This document shows, in pieces, positions 32,700 through 44,027 of a stretch of 64,000 nucleotides of DNA. Every line of letters begins with the position of its first letter. Position 1 is the stretch's first letter. A model generated the notes under the pieces. It had not been told where the DNA came from, did no database searches, and saw only the letters and a program-made list of their open reading frames with translations. The DNA is from Ligula intestinalis (taxonomy: Eukaryota; Platyhelminthes; Cestoda; Diphyllobothriidea; Diphyllobothriidae): positions 43,815,847 to 43,879,846 of the forward strand of contig JAYGXS010000001.1 of NCBI GenBank assembly GCA_036362985.1. Reading direction: 5' to 3'. Made by a program: the position numbers and the translations under genes.

Positions 32700-33480
32700 A
32701 TCAGGGGAATAATTTTGGTAATTATTAGGAGTCATAAAAAGTGCATACTACTTGTCGTACTATTTGTTTGTAGAATGGACATTCCTTAGTTATTCCATAG
32801 TAGTTAATTGTTTTCGATTCTAATGTCCATTGACATTTAGGGTCATGCACTTGATAATCTCCGCAATTATTCCTACAATCATAAATGCTCATGGGTAAAA
32901 ATAAGAGGTCCTGAAAAGTTATCCCGTTCATCATCTCCCAAAGAAGACGAAGAAGAAAGAGAGGCGCTTTCATGGATCACTGTGTATTGGAGCTGTCGTT
33001 GCGGAAACATCCTATTTTCAATCATCAAAGTGGTGAGGCACGCGTCCCTGCGTGCCCAGCGTTATTTTGTTTAGCCGTCTGTCTCGTATTATAGGTGTGA
33101 AAAACACGAGCTCTGACCTTCATGCTATCCGCGGATTGACTGTGGCTTCTGCGTTGTGGATGGCTGGCACCCTCGTGTGTCTCGTCGACTGTCTGGCTGT
33201 TGTTGTCGCCGCTAGGCTCGTGGGCGCTCGCCTGCAGTAGTGCGGCTGTTGTAGGACCTCCCCTCATAACCGGGTGGGTGGATTAGGTGACGATCATGTG
33301 CGATTGTTTGGGCTCGTCGGTGGGTAGGTGATTCACTTCGTTCGTGTGATCTACGACTGGCTCTTCCCCTATTGCGATGATGACCCCGGTTGGCGTAGTT
33401 TAAGTCATTCAATAGCGCTTTCGGCCCCGTCTGGACTGACTAGAGTCTTGTACGAAGGGCCTTGTAGGCTGGATTTAAAT
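32700..33480 (-). repeat. PLE family-4 C-terminal tail and 3' terminal repeat (left)
   Basis: It follows the GIY-YIG part on the minus strand. It includes HTYNTRQTAKQNNAGH (about 33100), a hammerhead-like block at 32995-33030 (UUUGAUGA ... GUUUCCGCAACGAC) and ccaatacacagtgatccatg. The stretch 32900-33240 matches 35445-35760 in opposite orientation. Confidence 0.7.
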
Positions 33481-34557
33481 CAATATTTCTGTTGATTGTG
33501 CTCACCGAGCACCAGTCTGGCCATGTTTTCGTTTGATCGGCCGATAACTTTGGCGTCCTTGAAGACGAAACTATGCCGCTCCCGTTCCATGTGGCCGTAT
33601 ATTAGTGACAGTATATTCTCGCGGTTGAGTGCAGGTTGGTATTCATGCAGCCTTGTGCAGAGGCATTTACCCGTTTCAATAGCATACCTTGCGCTGCGAT
33701 TTTGGCGCGGTGTGGTCTTAACTCTTGCTGATTGTTCCGCTGCCGGTAGCGGAACCTTGAGTCTTATTATCTGCTGTCTGATAGTCGAATCCGGTTTCTG
33801 GGCCACCCCAATTTCAAAAGGCTTCAGGATTCGTGTTGTCACCTCGGAAACGTTCCTCACGCAGGGGATCGCGAGCCAAAACTTCGGTTTGTCACCGTTT
33901 GGTTGCTCCCGGGCAGGCTTTCGTCGACACCCACATAGGAAGGACTTTGCATAACCATTGCCTGTGAACAAGGAATTTAGGTATTTCGCCTCCTCCTTTT
34001 CCCGTCTTAATCGCTGCAGTGTGTTTGAACGCGTCGAAATAGACTTCTAGCAAAATTGCGTGTGTGACCAATTGGGTGCTTACACTATACAATAGTTTTT
34101 ATCCTCCCCTCGAAAGTTTACGTAACTCGTACATACAGGAAGGGCTTGTTGTTTTCCTCTTACATCGTAAATTGGATGTCACGGAATATGCAGTACAGTA
34201 AGTTCTTAAACTTTTGAACGTCATTCCTTTTGATTACGACAAAGGTGTTGTCAACGTATCTGGCCCAGAATTGTGGACGGTATGGATGGAAGAATATTCG
34301 CTCGAGCTTCTGCAGGACTGCCTCGGCAATTAACCCAGCCAGGGGGAGCTCATCATTGTTCCCTTCTTTTGCTCATAAACCTGACCGCTGAAGGTGAAGA
34401 AAGTCCTGAGGCTCAGTTTCAAGAGGTTGGTGACGTACTGCTATTTATGTTTTTGGTCATCGTCTTCATACTGTCCGTCAATAAGTTCGTCAATGGTGCT
34501 TACTGTGAGGCCGATTGGAGTGGAGGTGGATAAGGATACCACGTCAAACGATACCAT
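33480..34557 (-). pseudogene. PLE family 4: reverse transcriptase (C-terminal half) and GIY-YIG endonuclease
   Basis: Rightmost part: VSFDVVSLSTSTPIGLTV, LLKLSLRTFFTFSGQVYEQK and KKGTMMSSPW (the QVYEQKKGTPMGSP block), then DTLTTPLSSSKGMTF in place of the YVDDTFVVI block. The 163-codon frame at 33971-33480 has PKFWLAIPCVRNVSEVTTRI, NRSARYAIETGKCLCTRLHE (YVGETG decayed to YAIETG) and SLIYGHMERERHSFVFKDAK followed by VIGRSNENMARLVL. Both catalytic centres are lost. Confidence 0.82.
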
Positions 34558-34952
34558 TGTGGGATACGAAGTATTCCGGCCAGATAATTGACGATAGAAC
34601 GTATACCAACGGTTATGAGCTAGTACATATTATAAGGCGTGAAGGCCAGAGTGTTAAGGATAATTTAATTAACTGTACAAGGAATAGAATATAAATAATG
34701 GGTAATTGACTCCCGGACAGGTGCAGTCTAGCCATGAAAGTTGGCCGCTCCGAAGTCGCAGTCCGGCGGTCAGTTCGCCGCGCCTGGGAGTGTCTGAGCG
34801 CAAGCAGTCACCACACATTAAAGTCCTTTGTGAACTGGCCCTGAGAAGTGGTTGGCCATTAAGGTCAGACACGTCAGTGACCTTGACACGTCTGGCGCGC
34901 ACGAGAGCCAGACATGCGCGACATGCATGCGTCAGAAAACAAAGTCGCTAAA
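34558..34952 (-). mobile_element. Solo LTR inside the PLE reverse transcriptase, TSD CCAT
   Basis: A 395-bp LTR of the TGTAGCGAC family (start decayed to TTTAGCGAC on the minus strand). CCAT borders both sides (34554-34557 and 34953-34956). The PLE phrase LEMDLDELMV reads up to one edge and VSFDVVS resumes at the other. Confidence 0.87.
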
Positions 34953-35290
34953 CCATTAATTCGTCTAAATCCATTTCTAGATGCCTGCTGTACCTTAGCA
35001 ATAGTTCAGCCGACTTCACTGTCGATTTGGAGTCCTCTGGGAAGAAACGAAACCGCTTGGACAGTCCAAACGTCGGGGTGCCACATAAGGAGAAGATGGA
35101 GCGAAGGGGCACTCCTGACTTATATACTTTTTACAGACCGCAGAAACGCGGCAGCTGTGACTTTGGCGGTCAGTGTCTCCTTTCATTTAAGGTCACCTGA
35201 CTTCTTCAAATTGTCAATCAGCCGGTTGACGTTGTTCACATGCTTCTTGAACTCTCCAGCTCCCAAAAGCTGATAGGCGTCTTCGTTCCC
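34953..35290 (-). pseudogene. PLE family 4: reverse transcriptase N-terminal part
   Basis: In two frames one reads EFKKHVNNVNRLIDNLKKSG and then VPLRSIFSLCGTPTFGLSK (the PLRPIVSLPGTPTFxLSKWL block), followed by STVKSAELLLRYSRHLEMDL. It continues beyond the LTR into 34557. The start of the protein is absent. Confidence 0.78.
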
Positions 35291-35429
35291 CAACGGAACC
35301 TGCAGCTATGCTGGGTACTTAATCATATTCATAACGACCGTCAAGCGTCCCTTGTGTCCGAAAGGTCAGGAAAGTAAAACTCGTGTTCCAGTGGTCGCTT
35401 CTTTTTCCTTTGAATATATTTTGAATTCG

Positions 35430-35900
35430 CATAAGCTCTCTGCAGGCGATGCACCCACGAGCCTGGCTGCGACAATAACAGTCGGACAGGGGACAAGGGA
35501 CACACGAAGGCGCCAGCTATCCGCATCGGAGAAGCAGCAGCCAATCCGCGGACAGCATTAACGTCAGAGCTCGTATGTTATTAACATCTATAATATAAGA
35601 CAGATGGCGAGACAAAACAACTCTCAACAAGCAGGGACGCTTACATCCCCACTCTGATGATGGAGGATAAGATGTTTCCGAAAAGTCAGCCCCAATACAC
35701 AGTGGTCCATGAAAGCGCTCTTCTTTCTTCTGCGTCTTCTTTCGACGGGAAGGTGTTCCCTGGGAACAGTTGTTTATTTTTCCGACGTTGCAAACTCTCC
35801 CGCGAACCCATGGTCAAAAAGTAAAGGCTTATACGCTTACAGCATATACAGCTCACATCTGCCGGGAGTCACCTTCAGCTCTGCTATTGATTAGTTTGCG
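35430..35900 (+). repeat. PLE family-4 C-terminal tail and 3' terminal repeat (right, inverted)
   Basis: Inverted partner of 32900-33240: shared blocks are cccacgagcctggc, ccaatccgcggacagca and ccaatacacagtggtccatg. A hammerhead-like core lies at 35654-35687: CUGAUGA, GAAA and AGUC, all intact. Its stem II (GGA/UCC with a long loop) is weak. Together with 32700-33480 it brackets the PLE at 33480-35290. Confidence 0.65.
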
Positions 35901-35999
35901 CCACGTCTGGTAAGAATCCAGAAGACCAATATGCCTATAAGTAGAATCCGCGCGCGTGTGCCATGCTTCCTGCAGCAGGCGTGAAATTCGCTATTCTCA

Positions 36000-36125
36000 C
36001 GCTTTCGTAGTCGAAGCCGTGCCCTGGCGAGGATGTGTGGGTGCCTACCAAGGTAAGCATGTTCATGCTCGTGCAGTCTTGTGAAAACCTGTTTGCCGGT
36101 TAAGCCAACATAATTGGCTTGGAAA
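36000..36125 (-). pseudogene. PLE family 5: GIY-YIG endonuclease fragment
   Basis: The minus strand encodes NYVGLTGKQVFTRLHEHEHA, the GIY-YIG block, followed by ARARLRLRKR-like sequence. It is separated from the same element's upstream part (36840-37570) by about 700 bp of unrecognised sequence, probably an insertion. Confidence 0.7.
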
Positions 36126-36839
36126 GTTTATTCGGCAAACATCTTTTCAGCAATTCATAATCAGGCCAGTACAATTGCAGGTATAATGAAAATCCTACAA
36201 TTGGATAGGGCTATAAAGGGTCCTCTGATTACAGCTCATCGTTTTCACGCCGCCCGCATGGCGAGATCGGCGTGTAGAGAGGGCCTTGCGCTGGGGCAGG
36301 GGGAAGGGGGAGGGTCAGGTACATCTGCGACCGACCCCTGCAAGACCAAATATAGTCAGCAGTGAACGGGTAGGTCAAATTTCGTGCGTCCAGCACGGCC
36401 ATAATATGAGAGAGGCGGCAAGACTGACAAACTCAAGACCACCACACACAACGACCACAATACTCTGTTGATTGGAGCAAGAGGGGTTCAGAAACGTCAG
36501 TACAATTGTACCTCGGTACACGAACTGGGGAGATGCTGATCACGATAAGATATGGGAACTCCGAATTTTTACGCATGTCTATACATACAGGTGAATCTGC
36601 TGAACTCAGGTCTTGGAAGGGCAGAAGAAGATAAGACGATCTTTGGGGAGAAGACAGTTGGTTCATCTTTCCATCTTCTTTTTTGCTCCCCCTCTGGTGC
36701 TCAAGTGCAATCTTGCGGCCTTTTATTTCGCTGGTAGGTCAATGCTGCCACTGACAGGGTTGGCGGCTGACTACCAGGCCTTGAGCCCTTTTCCTGCTAG
36801 TTTGCTTTCGGCTCGGCCGAGCACTTAAGCACCATGAAA

Positions 36840-37575
36840 CTCAGCCCGATGGTTGTTTTGTAGGCTAGCCATGGCAACGTGCATCCCTTAGCTTTACGGC
36901 TAAGGTATGCTTGCGCATGCGCCTTCTCAATCGTTTAATGCCGCAGTAGGTCGCCCGGCAGTCAAGACAGTTGACGCGGTAAACGATGCCTGACGTGCCT
37001 GCCGGTGGTTATCGACTTTTGGGCTGCATGACTAAGCGACGGACAGTGTCCTCTGGCTGGTTTCCAAGCTCACGTTTTGCAGTATTGGCCCGCGTTCAGT
37101 GACTTCAGCAACGTTGCTCACGTTGGTTAAGAAACGGAAGCCTTCAGGTATTTGTTTTCGCTCCCCATCGTTCTTCGTGTGTCTGTAGAACAAACACTTG
37201 TGAGGAAGAGGCGCCATACGTTTGTGTGGCTTCTCGGCCTCTGTGCTGCAGTGTGTCTGGATGCGGTGAAAAGTCGTCCGGACGCAACTGCTTTTAAGCG
37301 ACAGGCAATGCCTGTTGTTTTAATGATGAATCTTCTCCGTGTTTGTCGATTTAAGAAGCACGTCAGTCTGACGACGTCCGCCCTCCTCCCTCGATATCTG
37401 TACATCGAAAAATGGGAGCGTTGCATCTCTTTTTTCCTCCATTGTGAATTGAATGCGTGGAAACATCGAGTTCAATGCCACTTTAAAGTTCTCCTTAGCG
37501 TCTCGATGACAAAAAGTATCACAGATGAAACCTCAGATTGCGGACTGGTTCCTAAAGTTGCCGTTGAATAAGTTT
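36840..37575 (-). pseudogene. PLE family 5: reverse transcriptase C-terminal part and linker
   Basis: It reads FTMEEKRDATLPFFDVQIS (the LPFLDVxI block), SSCVRTTFHRIQTHCSTEAE, CLFYRHTKNDGERKQIPEGF, RFLTNVSNVAEVTERG and QNVSLETSQRTLS. The YVDD block is degraded to ICDTF near 37530. Several frameshifts. It is a distinct family from the other PLEs here. Confidence 0.75.
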
Positions 37576-38856
37576 CTGCAACGTTGCTGGGGCCAGAGTT
37601 CCACGCAGGGACCCACTAAGGGATTAATTGCAATACTGCTACACACTAGAAGTGGCGTTTACTTCTGCAGTGTCCTGCTTGTTTACATTATGTGTGTGTG
37701 TTGTTTTCCTTCTCGGCACTGCGCCCATCCCACCTGTGGCGACCGATCAGCTAGGCGGTGGCCTGTTGCTGGCAGTGAGGGATAGAGTGAGACCCACCCT
37801 CAGCGCATTTCTTTCCTCACTATAATCAATCCGATGCGCTTGAAACAATCGCGGTAGGCTAAAAGCTGTGACTTGGAGGGTTACCATCTGACGGGATAAC
37901 ATGGACACCACAGTCGGCCCAGTGTGTATCTTGTTGTGTGGGGTGGCTTATTGTGGGCTTACTGTGGCTTACTGGCTCCTTCTTAATGTGGCCTTTATAG
38001 CGCTTCCCGGCGGGACCTACCTAGTGAGGTATGTTGTTGGTATGCATGTTGAGTGTTCGTCGCGCCAGCCACCTGCGTCCTTCCCCATGTCCGGTCTTCT
38101 TGACTTTTGTCTTGACACCGGGTTCAGGTGTGGGAAATGGAGCGAGAGAATGGGGTAGATTCTGCGCGAGTCTACTTTCGCTGTTCTCCGGCCGCAGCCA
38201 CAGCGCTGTTTCAGCTTGCTGAAGCGCGTGGTGGACATCATCGAGAGCGACGGTCGAACTTTACAATATGCTGTGTTAGTCATCCACGCTGCGCGCTTGC
38301 ATACCTCCTCGTCCATTTTGGCCGGAAATGCCTGTGTGCGTGTGTATGCGCGTATGCTAGCATGTCCACACACACGCAGGCATGACAGTCACGCAGCGCA
38401 CGCGGCAGGCTTTAGCGCCAAGCGTGCACCAGCTGGCAGGCAGGCAGGCGACCAAAAGTCTCTGGCTGGGCCAACCTCTGGCCAACCAACACCCGAACAA
38501 CTCACTGTTTGAAGAACTTACGATAGGTGTTCTAGCTCAGGAGATCCAAGGATTTTTACAAGAAAAACCCCGCGGCCCCCAAAGTATTATAACAATAAAG
38601 TAATGTTTAAAGTTGCAAAAATTTCCATTAGGTAATTCAGAACCAAATTCTGCATACCTTGTCGAAAAGTTAATCAGTTAGAACTAGAAACCCAGTTTGA
38701 AAATCTTTATAATCAAGCTTATGACCTCAAGCCGAGCTCCGCTGATAGTGTCTAGCACTTCAAATCAACACTAATGAAGTGCACACTCGCCAACGTTTTG
38801 TAATAGAGTAGTAGTTGTTCATCAAATCATGGCATATTGCGGTTTTTCTAGTAAGA
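37576..38856. other. No recognised gene
   Basis: GC-richer than average with overlapping short frames at 37900-38510 on both strands and no motif. The short motif at 38058-38082 is shared with 32241-32275. Confidence 0.45.
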
Positions 38857-39480
38857 TCACATCTTAAGTAATAAGCTTTTCTTCTCAGCCATCAGTACTC
38901 CCAATTTTGGTGGACGTTCCTCCATAAACTTATTGATGAACTTCTCGGGGAAGCCATTTTCTTGTAAGGTGATCTTGATGAGTGCGAGTTCGTCCTCTAG
39001 GGTCTCTGAAGAGCATATTCTCTTAGCTCGGTTCATGAGGCAGCCAATTAGGCCTCGTTTCTGACTTAGTGGCACAAAACTGTAGAAATTATTGTATTGC
39101 CCTGTCCAGGTTTTCTTGCGAAATAATTTTCTACTTATTGTTCCACCAGACCTTCTACTAAGAAGGACGACCAGAAAGGGGGGCACTGTCTGTCCTCTTT
39201 TTCCAAAGTGAAGGTTAACGCTGAGTGCGACTGATTCACTTTATCTAACAATGTGTCAAGCTCGGGTCTTCCGTCCACTATTATAAATATATCATCCACA
39301 TAGCGAGCATTGGATGGAAGGTCCTTTATAATGGGCAAAGTTTGTTGCTCTCCAGTTTGCCCATGAAGATATCAGCTATTAGAGGTCCGAGTAGTAATCC
39401 CACCATCGATTTGGCAGTAAAATTGGCCACTAAAGCTGAATTGCACGTTTAAAGTGCAGCGTAAGAGTAATTCCTTTATG
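38857..39480 (-). pseudogene. PLE family 1 relative: reverse transcriptase fragment
   Basis: Minus strand: KELLLRCTLNVQFSF (39470-39430), YCQIDGGIT, then PSNARYVDDIFIIVDGR with an intact YVDD (about 39300), HSALTFTLEKEDRQCPPF, and AKRICSSETLEDELALIKIT, ENGFPEKFINKFMEERPPKL. It stops before the GIY-YIG domain at 38857. Three frame breaks. Confidence 0.8.
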
Positions 39481-42400
39481 CCTCCGAACGGCACGCTGAT
39501 TGGAAATTCCTGCTTAAAAATATCGTCGGACGCACTAGGTAAACTGAAGTTTTAAATGTAGAGGAAGCCTCTTCATGAATAAAAATCGATTTTGAGAAAA
39601 CTAATGATCTTCTGCCCGCTTCGTTTAAAGTTTTTCTATTAAATGATCCTGCTCTATAGATAAGAGATGTTTGGACATATTTCGCATAGAGCTTGACAGC
39701 TATGTTTGACGGCATGTCTCTGGTGCTCGTATATATGCTTGCTTACGGTTTATATTCTCGGTGGGTTTAACCAAATTACAACTCTATATGTTATTGCTTA
39801 ATTTTATGGTACAAAAATTAACAGATTGCCAGAATGGAATTTTTTCAAACTCAATTCGCTCTTTTTTTCCCGACAGTAATTCGTTATCTCATAATGGTCC
39901 TTACCTCAATTTAATGAACGAAAAACAAACTTGTCCGTTCTCTGAATACATATAATGAAAAGGTTTCTTTTATATATTAGTGTTCTTTTTTAGTAAAACA
40001 CGAACAAACAATATGTTATTTTTCGCAGCGTTTAATAGGAAAGGAAATTCTTTGGATATCAACAGACGTTCGATTTTGGCCCCATTCCGCCCTTATCTGC
40101 CCTCAGTATACTGTTCCGAACTGAATTCTTTGATAGTAAACAGAATTTTGTGCGTCGAGTCAACACAATGAAAAAGTAAGCAATCCCACACGTAGGTTCA
40201 ATCTCCAACTCAAAATTTGCTCTTCAAATTTCATCAGATGTACCCTATATAGCATATGGAAAAAACATCATTACCCCTGATTCAATGGAAATACCCAAAA
40301 TGCATGTTCTGATTTGTGGTTTTATTAATTAACTTGTTTCCAGTTAACCGTCGAAACAGTTAGGAGGACAATGTGCTTACAGTACTAGGTATAAGTCATG
40401 TAAAATACTAAAGTTTGTCAAATATTGATCATAACTCGCAAACTGCCATTAACGTATGTACGAACACTAAGGAATAATGACGCAAAACCTTAGGCAAATT
40501 TAGTGCTTAGAAGAAATCTAAGAAGTACTAATTGATTGTTAAGAAAATGTTTCTTAATAACACTGAACTTCCTCAGACATGAAAAATAGCTATGAATTTC
40601 TGTGTTTTCAAGATTTGGTTCATAAACATAGATTCCGTTCGATGCTTATGTCAGAACTTTTAAAATAAGATATCTATTAAAAACGTTTACCGAAAAAAGG
40701 AGTTTTTGGGTATTAGTACTTATGAAGATGACCATCTGGGCCATATTTCTAAATTCCTCCAAGCAGCAAAAAACATTGTTGAGCAAAAAGAACGTCCGCA
40801 ACAGAAGTCTGATATCGTGATTCCTAAGATTAATAAAAAAATCTATGATAGGTTATCTCTTTAAAAGGTATTCTAATTAGATATTCAGCTAACGAATATC
40901 TGTGCATGTTATTTTTTCCAAATTGTTATCAAAATGAAAATGGAGAATTTTGACAAGTTTTTTTTAAAATTTATCTGAAGATACAGCTGAATCTGAAAGA
41001 ACTCACTTTTCTCGATGTTTGAGTATAATCCGCCACAGTGGATTACTTTTAGGCTCTGCTCTAAGCTTGCAAATGCAAAAAAATTGTCGCCGAATTTCTA
41101 CTAAGATATTGTAATCATTATTAATCTGCTGTCTGTTCCATATGTAAACTACGCCTAAGTGGAAAGTATAGTGTACAAACAGTATATTTCTATATGATTT
41201 GGATTAAATAAAATCTGCTTTCACTTTCACCTTCCCCATACTATATGGTCAGTTTTGCTTACGTTCAAAATATTTGATGCGGTAAAACAAAATGCGCTCA
41301 AAAACCTTTTAGTACTGCATTTTGTGGCACAAATACTTCAGAATAAACAAAAAATAATTTTTGAACATTGAAGTTGTTCATTTTTTTTCTTATAACTGAG
41401 GTTCCTCAAAATTTACTTCACTTGCATTTGAGCGAATTCGGACTACAGTTTCTGGTTCTGGAAGAGATATGTTTTAACCATTTCTTACTTACTTTGGGGG
41501 TCCTCCCATAGGGTTTGTTCTGTCTTACTTGATAGCATAGGAAATTTCTTCAATGATAGGCCGTTTTTCTCCCTTCCATTCGAATATAAATTGCCTTATA
41601 TATAAATTGGTTGGTCTACTACGCCCTTCATAAACCATTTTTGATCGCCTTTGTTTGCTTGTACTACAATGAGGTCATCAGTGCTCGACGCTCACGCCGT
41701 TTTTAAAGCAGTCAAAGTTGGCCTTTTTTTACGACTTACTCAAGGACATTTCTCCGCGATGTCTACAATTGCAGTCACTGGTGATTATGGATTACTTTTG
41801 ATTTCCAGATGTTGTGAGCTTGTGCGCCTAATTTGATTCCGTACTAATAGAGGACGTTTTTCTGAAAAATTTGGAATGATATTTTCGAATTACTGCGAAT
41901 CTCTCTCTGATTTGCTAAAATCCTGTTAATTGATGAAAAATCTGTGTTAATATAACGTAAATCTGCTATCGAGTGGGTGTGCCTCACCTGGGTTCGGATG
42001 TCACAGATGCTAGTGTTATAGTTGATACATCAAGAGTGGTTACACCAGCTTACACACACGTGATCATCTGAGAATGTTACTTTGGATTTGGCAGCCCTAG
42101 GTACACAAAGTTTGGATGGACCAAGCAACCACACATACTCGATACTAAATATTCGTTTACTTAACTGTACTCTGCGTGGTTTCTGTAGGTGTCTGTCAGC
42201 AGACATGTGGTAGCCCTTTACCAAACTTGTATGCATTTATAATTTTGCCGTATTTTAATTTGTACACAACTTTGTAGACTAATTCTAGCCATTACGCATT
42301 TTTGTAGCTTGTACCTATAACCTTTTGCTTAAGTTGATGTACAACCGTTTCCCGCTACGTTTTAACTGGTTTGCATGTTGCTTCAATAGTGGGCATTTTC

Positions 42401-43285
42401 CTCCTTTTGGTCTTCTTCACTAGATTGGGTACGTAGTCACTTTTTGCATACCAAAGGTACTCGACTCGGCTTGGCTTGACGTGTTCTTGGAGTGGGATCA
42501 CACCATCGATTGTCTTTCTCATTTAGCCACAGAAACTTGCAAGCTTAAATCGGTTTTATTGCGAAAAACGATAAGAAGGTTAATGGGGTTGTATGTATTT
42601 GGAATTTTGGAATTTGGAATTTATATTTTTCAGCGCCGGTACGGCACTATCTGTACAAAGTTAATTTCGAAAAAATAAAAATTCAAAAAAGAATTTGACA
42701 ATATGTGCAAGTAGACGTAGAAAGTTGTAATAATGTCAGCAGAAATTGTCCTTTTGGGGCAAAATTTAGCAATGTTTTGCAGGTAATTTTGAACTAAAAA
42801 CAAAAACTTATGGCAGTTAAAAAAAACTCTTACAGTGAAAATGGAGACACTGTTCAACGGGCAGCCATGTTCAAAAAGTGTGTAAGAGAAAAAAACTGCT
42901 TAGGGAGATAGTAGTTAGCAGAAATAGGTGTGGGTGGTCTGATGAAGGTGAGTAGTCAACGAAACTGCAGCATTTTAGACTGAGTACTTCTGCGTGGCTT
43001 CGTTTGATTCAGCGGTGGTTAATGGAAACATCTAGGTCCTCGGGGAACACGAGACAGAGAGAATAGTTTCAAGCGGATCACCTAAATTCCCGATGGTCCT
43101 TTCTCGAAGTCATGGAGAAAGCTGCTCGGAAAAGATGAGGAGAATTATATATTACTTAACCTCATTGGTTGCTGATTTATTTTTAAACGAATTTTGCACA
43201 GTTGTACTGTAAATCGGGAAGAAAAAAGTGTCTGAGATTCTGATGGCGTGAAGGCCACAGGGCAGAACTCGAGCTATAGGTATAA
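39481..43285. other. Long AT-rich stretch, no recognised gene
   Basis: Only short frames on either strand. The segment 39590-39700 resembles 10070-10160 (cttctgcc, cgtttaaagtttttctatt), so it contains at least one shared repeat fragment of unknown class. Confidence 0.5.
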
Positions 43286-43289
43286 TTAA

Positions 43290-43790
43290 GGCCAGGGTGA
43301 AGCAGTCGAAGGTTGCTAAAGCTAAAGGTATGTCTATCAGAACGGTCAAGTATTCGTGATCACAGTACAAGCAGGCAGGTCTCCTCACAAAGCATAATAA
43401 CTTTGGAAGACCAACAAATGTGGAAAGGGTTGAAAAGATCGATATTGTAAAATCCATTGGTTAATCAAGGTAAAGCACTAGGAAACTCGCAAAGAGACTG
43501 AATGCTTTAGGGCTGAAGGGCTCTACGTCTAGTTTGCACCGCTATTTGCATGAAAGTTTGGGTGTTACCACCCATCACAGAAGGAAAATCCATAGAATAA
43601 AAGAAAAAAAAGAACAGATCAAAGATGAGATGACTTTCTGTAAGGTGGTCAGGAGGTGGATTCTAAATGACTAGAAACAAGTCGTCATCCTCCGAAAATA
43701 TAAACAGAGGTCGGATTGGAACTTTTTTAAACCATGACACTCCGATAAATAGATCATCACGAGTGACAAGGTCCATCACTGCTTCATGAG
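43290..43790 (+). pseudogene. Tc1/mariner-like transposase fragment
   Basis: In one main frame: VAKAKGMSIRTVKYS then QYKQAGLLTKHNNFGRPTNV (a helix-turn-helix followed by a GRP-type linker), KGSTSSLHRYLHESLGVTTH, and VVRRWILND followed by KQVVIL. The latter sits where Tc1 transposases have W-x2-DW-x-x-V-I before the second catalytic aspartate, which is not visible here. Several stops; terminal inverted repeats were not found. It is the only DNA-transposon signal in the window. Confidence 0.5.
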
Positions 43791-44027
43791 GTGAATGCAA
43801 TCTTGTATGGTCAAGCATCTAGGGCTTGGCTCCACCGCACCCTGCATTCTGACACACACTGTGCTCAAGACGACTGGAAATGTGTGTGAGCACAGGGGCT
43901 GGCATGTCTAAATAAGACGTCTACGAGGGTCACGTATGACTGACGTCAAAGCTCTACGCACGGCACATCTCTTTAGCGAGAGACTCTTGTCCCACAAAAG
44001 TGAGACACGACGAGGGTCACAGCAGAA

